Source: Notospermus geniculatus
Taxonomy: Eukaryota; Nemertea; Pilidiophora; Heteronemertea; Lineidae
Length of the DNA stretch: 64,000 bases
NCBI GenBank assembly: GCA_002633025.1
Contig: NMRB01000077.1
Span: 283,213 to 347,212, forward strand
Direction: 5' to 3'
The position numbers were made by a program, and so were the translations under genes. Shown one piece after another: positions 59,962 through 64,000 of the stretch (the stretch's first letter is position 1; the number at the start of each line of letters is the position of its first letter). The notes beneath the pieces are model-generated. The model did no database searches. It was not told the DNA's origin and saw only the letters and a program-made list of their open reading frames with translations.

Positions 59962-61453
59962 ATGAGATCTAGATGCTGCACACAAGTTCTTTGATTGCTT
60001 TGCCGTTCTGGGCTAAGAGAAGCTTTTCTATACTAATTGACAGAGGTAGCAAGACTTACCATGAGATTGGTGACATTCATGTCTGTGACCTCGATGTGGG
60101 GTACCCGAGGTTATGCTCTTCAGCATGCGGGAGACTTATGGATCTGCAAGCTGACTGGTTTCTCTGTTTATCAGTATGGATAAGGCATAGAAGGAGAGGA
60201 TACAGTACCGATCAAATTATGGATCCATAAACCCCAAGAAGGCCTTCTTACAAGGGTTTTCTTCTTCCAAGTTCCAGTCTCCTCCAACAGACTGAAGATT
60301 TGGCCAATTTTCTGGTTTGGGTGTGGTTAGATTTGACACTTTCAGTGCCGGCCACTTTGTCCTCCTTCTGGCCTAGTGATGGGTACCGGGAGTACTCCAA
60401 CTTGCTACCTCTGTCCTGAATATACACTTACCCACATTCAACCTTCCCCTGTCAGTTGACCAACTTTATTTCTCCCATTCTAACTATTTTCTCCTATTTT
60501 AACTATTTTAGGTTCTTCCCAGGAATGCACTTTTCTAATCCATAGGCTCAGCAGAAATATTCCTTGGCCTGTTTTTTGCCAGTGTGACATGTTATTTTGG
60601 CCATTTCAGCCGAAGGAATATTTCGTGTAGAATTAATAGTTTTCTCTTCTATAGATGGATAGATGATAGCAAACCCTGTATTATCTCTTTTACTGTACAT
60701 GTATATGAATTTCTAGACACAGTTTAGAATCTTCGTGGTAGATTTGCCTTTGTGTTACCCTCTATGTAGTTCTGGTCCCTTCAATGTGTGCGGAAGGGTT
60801 GAAGACCATATGTGAATAGTTGGATAGATTCAGGCCGATTGGTGAACTGCTGATCCGTATGATCTCTCTTCGTGGCACTTATGAAGACCTATTCTACCCT
60901 TCTACACCCGATGAGTAATGGATTAGTAAAACCCTAAGTGGTACTCCAAGAACGATAGACACAAGTACCTTCTAAAAGCATCACGAGTTTGGTTCGCTCA
61001 TGTCGTTCGAGTTGATCATAGAGCTTCAATTGCATGGGATGGTTCAGATGTCTTTAACCCTCATCATCATCATAACAACTTCCTCAATATGTATGTCATC
61101 ATGATACTCGTAACCCTTAGTCGTGTTGTAAGGCTATTGTCATCCCTGACAACCCATAGTTTCATCATCTAGTTGTATTTTTTGACGTCATTTCAATTCC
61201 TGTTTAAATCTTTCTGTGCAGCTTCGTAGATACTGACATGTAGCGTTAGACTCTGATGTTTTAAAGAAACATGTGTCAGTGCAATTTAACTTCTTATTTC
61301 TGATGTTGGTAACTTCTGCTAGGTGGCGTAAGCTGTTGTGAGTCCAAAACTTGAACCTGCTAGGCAGCGCCAACTAATTCTTTTGCCTCATGCGTCAATG
61401 CAGTTGTATGTAAGAAGACATCACGACGACATGGACCAGTTGCTGGATATATT

Positions 61454-61658
61454 TGTGACCCATCACAGCAAAACCAGTCGCATCTCACTCTCAGCTTGGC
61501 AGGTTGAGACCAAAAGTTTGTCAGTTTCAATATTGATATTGTCTGTCTATTATGAAATCTGAAACAACCTATTTCTTTCATTCTCTCCAGGTGTCATATC
61601 GTTCGTTGAGGCTGACCTTCTGAGCAACATGTGACTGATTATGCTGTGATGGGTCACA
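61454..61658. mobile_element. MITE with TGTGACCCATCACAGCA ends
   Basis: 17-bp perfect TIR at 61454-61470 and 61642-61658. 205 bp, non-coding. Confidence 0.85.
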
Positions 61659-62411
61659 TTTGCACTCACGCCACATCTCAGTTTTGAGGCAAACAATTTT
61701 TTTTTCTTAAAAATTTCTGTAAATTATCCAACTCTTGTTTTTGCAGATGGAAGCGAGTATGGTAAGAATGACCTTTGACCTGATGTAGTCAGTTCTGATT
61801 GGTTGATTTGGTTACATTTGTATGCCATGTAGGCTGTATATGATGTTTTTTCACTGTTTCTTTTGCTGGCCTACTCTTCACTATGGCCACGTAGATAGAT
61901 GGGGAACTAAATCAATCGGGAATCAGAATGCAAGGTTCGGTTTAGACGGTCACATTCTTTGGCCAGTAGTTTTCAGTGAGCACGTCGAGGATTGCTATGA
62001 CCCCGACATCCTGCCCAGGGGTTTCTCAGTTCTACCCAAAGTTCTCAGTTTTGTCATTTCCTGGCAGGCTCCAGTAAGCCTAAGAAAAAGGCACAAGGGG
62101 GGATATAAAGTTGTATATGTAAGACTGACTCCCTGCTCTGCATGTTGGTTGGGACTTAGTGGGGTTGGTTCTAGTTGAATCGAGGAGTAGGAGGAACAAG
62201 CGTTCTTGTTCTGTTAGTTGGTTGTGCATGGGCGGGAAGCATCTTGAGGGAGTAGTTGAGTTCCTAGTTTACTAGACTGATAATGTTAGGTTAAACTGCA
62301 TGGTACTGGTACTGGGACGGAAGTAACATGGGTCGTTTAGAACGAAAAGCACTTACATGTATATGACATGTTGATTTGATATGAAATGGTGGTGGTGCTA
62401 ACTCTACTTGT

Positions 62412-62518
62412 GATCAGTGGGTGCATGTTTTATTGAAGTAATAGCCGTAGCTTGTACTACGAAGTACATCGCATGCAGAATATGGCTGTTCCTTTTATCA
62501 ACCCTGCTCCCACTGATC
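62412..62518. mobile_element. Short MITE, GATCAGTGGG ends, copy 2
   Basis: Ends gatcagtggg and cccactgatc. The interior agtaatagccgtagcttgta matches the 38991-39096 copy. Confidence 0.75.
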
Positions 62519-63624
62519 TACAGTTGAGGTACCACCCTTCACCATTTGGGCTGAAGCACTGTTTTTGCCCTGTCCTGGCACTGCACCACAAGTGACAGTG
62601 GCGTGAGTAAAAGGGACTGGTAATCTGGGTAGGCCTAGCTAAGTTTGAAGGAGTGATGGGTTTGCCTGTAACAGAATGACAGACAACATTTGGTGTATGG
62701 TCCTGGAGAAATGATTTTGAAAACTACTACGGTCTTTGCTCCTGTTTTTTTCCGGTGTGGTCGTTTGGACTTGTTCTAGTCGTGTTATTCATCTACTTCT
62801 TCTAGTTCTGTCTTGGTTCAATAGGTGGTGCTCTGTGACTAAAAAATCTGTCATGTGAATCGTACGATGTCAAGTTAATTGTATGTGAGATTTGGTCCTT
62901 TCTTGAGAGTTTTGAATGATGTTATGGTGGTCATACTAACCTAGCTGTCTTGGGTACTCAGTTTATCTCAGTGAAACTAAGGTGTTGTGGTTTAACTCAG
63001 TGAATGTAAAGTGCATTGGTGGAGTTGATGTGAAAATTATCTTGTGTTGAAGAGATTGGTACAACTACTATGCTGTTTCTCTGTCGTGAATAAAGGTTGA
63101 ACCCAGGACCAATCAGATGGTGATCATCGGTGCTAGCCACTGGATCATTGTGGCTCCTTGCTTTGCAACATGAAAAACTACCCATGATGTCAAAATCTGA
63201 GGTCAAGTTGTGAATCTAAATGGAATGCTATTTCTTTAAATCTGCATTGTAGGTTTCAGTAGCTGTATGATCTTCGTCTTTTTATTGATTTTTGAGATTT
63301 TAAGAAAAAAAGACAGCCTGACTGTGCAGTTTTACTAAACAACATCAGCGATTTGTTTCAAATTGCAAAACCTCAAAGAACTGCCGATCATAAAATCCCT
63401 CCATTTGTAACATTAAACCAAAATCCCAATATCTTTGTAACCAAGCTCCTTTTCCTGTTGTTAGGGTTTCCATGGCAACGTGCGGCCGTTTTGTAAGAAA
63501 GCAGACGTTGGAGTCTTAGGATCAATTGGTAGCTTTCGTTACTTGTGCCTTTGAGGGGAAGGCAGCAGGGGTTTATTGTTGTGCAAAGGAAGGGCAACAT
63601 AAGGGTTTGTCTTTAACCCTCTAT

Positions 63625-63870
63625 TCCTGTTTAATGTCATTGACCTTCCATTTACAAGGTCGTTGATACAACCTTCCATTTTCAAGGTCACCTCAATGAC
63701 CATCCACTTTCAATGTCGTATCTGTGACCATCCATTTTCAAGGTCATATCTGTGATCCATTTTCAAGGTCATATAGGTGACCATCCATTTTCAAGGTCAT
63801 ATCTGTGACCGGCCATTTTCAAGGTCATTGTTATGACCTTCAATTTTCAAGGTCGTTGTTATGACCCACA
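63625..63870 (+). repeat. ~28-bp array with TCAAGGTCA motif
   Basis: Eight units of the type ccattttcaaggtcatatctgtga. Five retain TCAAGGTCA exactly, which is the extended half-site recognised by NR5A/ERR-type nuclear receptors. Confidence 0.9.
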
Positions 63871-64000
63871 TATTTCTCTCCGCCTTTGTCTTAATTGAAT
63901 AGCAGCTTGTGGCATTTTGATCTCAATCATATCTGTCGAGTTCTGATGTCATTCTTTAGTCTTTTGTTGAGCCTTCCTGGTCTCCCACGTATCTTTCACC

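Larger units (their letters stand above)
54468..64000. other. FARP intron after E7 (continues past window)
   Basis: No exon matching the rest of the FERM F3 lobe was found. Two transposon-like elements, MITEs and tandem arrays are listed separately. Stretches in which I see nothing specific include 54911-55479, 56527-57091, 57201-57935, 59970-61453, 61762-62411 and 62519-63624. Confidence 0.7.

Noticed and set aside
1-64000. CRISPR array, operons, or prokaryotic elements
   Set aside because: Tandem repeats here have no regular unique spacers, and the gene structure is eukaryotic.

Overview
This is a eukaryotic, almost certainly metazoan genomic window: split genes with GT-AG introns, tRNA-derived SINE-like repeats, many short inverted-repeat DNA elements, and no dense coding. 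The repeat content (agctcacc...tccgtcgtccg elements, gaggtgtcc repeats, TGTGACCCATCACAGCA elements, many aggcct palindromes) resembles what I know of marine invertebrate genomes. I cannot tell an invertebrate deuterostome from a lophotrochozoan on sequence alone.

Two protein-coding genes are supported. (1) On the + strand, the 5' coding half of a FARP/CDEP-type gene (FARP1/FARP2/FRMD7 subfamily) runs from at least 14956 past the right edge. Seven successive coding exons with matching splice phases give 262 residues covering most of a FERM domain; the RhoGEF and PH domains expected of FARP would lie beyond 64000. Its first coding exon (ATG 15002) is separated from the second (48496) by a 33.4-kb intron. 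The third coding position is occupied by two tandem 122-bp exons (48884..49005 and 49076..49197) that encode 33/40 identical residues. Their phases allow exactly one to be used: including both, or neither, gives an early stop. This is a clear case for mutually exclusive splicing inside the FERM domain and is the main discovery of the window. (2) On the - strand, nested in that 33-kb intron, a two-exon gene (44721..42186) encodes a 771-aa type II membrane protein with an exostosin (GT47) domain. Its stem is built of about eleven 14-residue tandem repeats.

Layout: 1-14955 is non-coding and repeat-rich, upstream of the FARP start-codon exon. 15104-48495 is FARP intron 1, with a 477-base assembly gap, minisatellites, SINE-like elements, a 752-bp near-identical tandem duplication joined by a single N, and the nested exostosin gene. 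48496-54467 holds FARP exons E2 to E7. 54468-64000 is intron, with a 1.05-kb foldback element, a 1.4-kb TIR element with a 6-bp target duplication, and simple tandem arrays. Apart from the two genes, nearly all open frames are short and explained by repeats or by antisense shadow of the exostosin exon.
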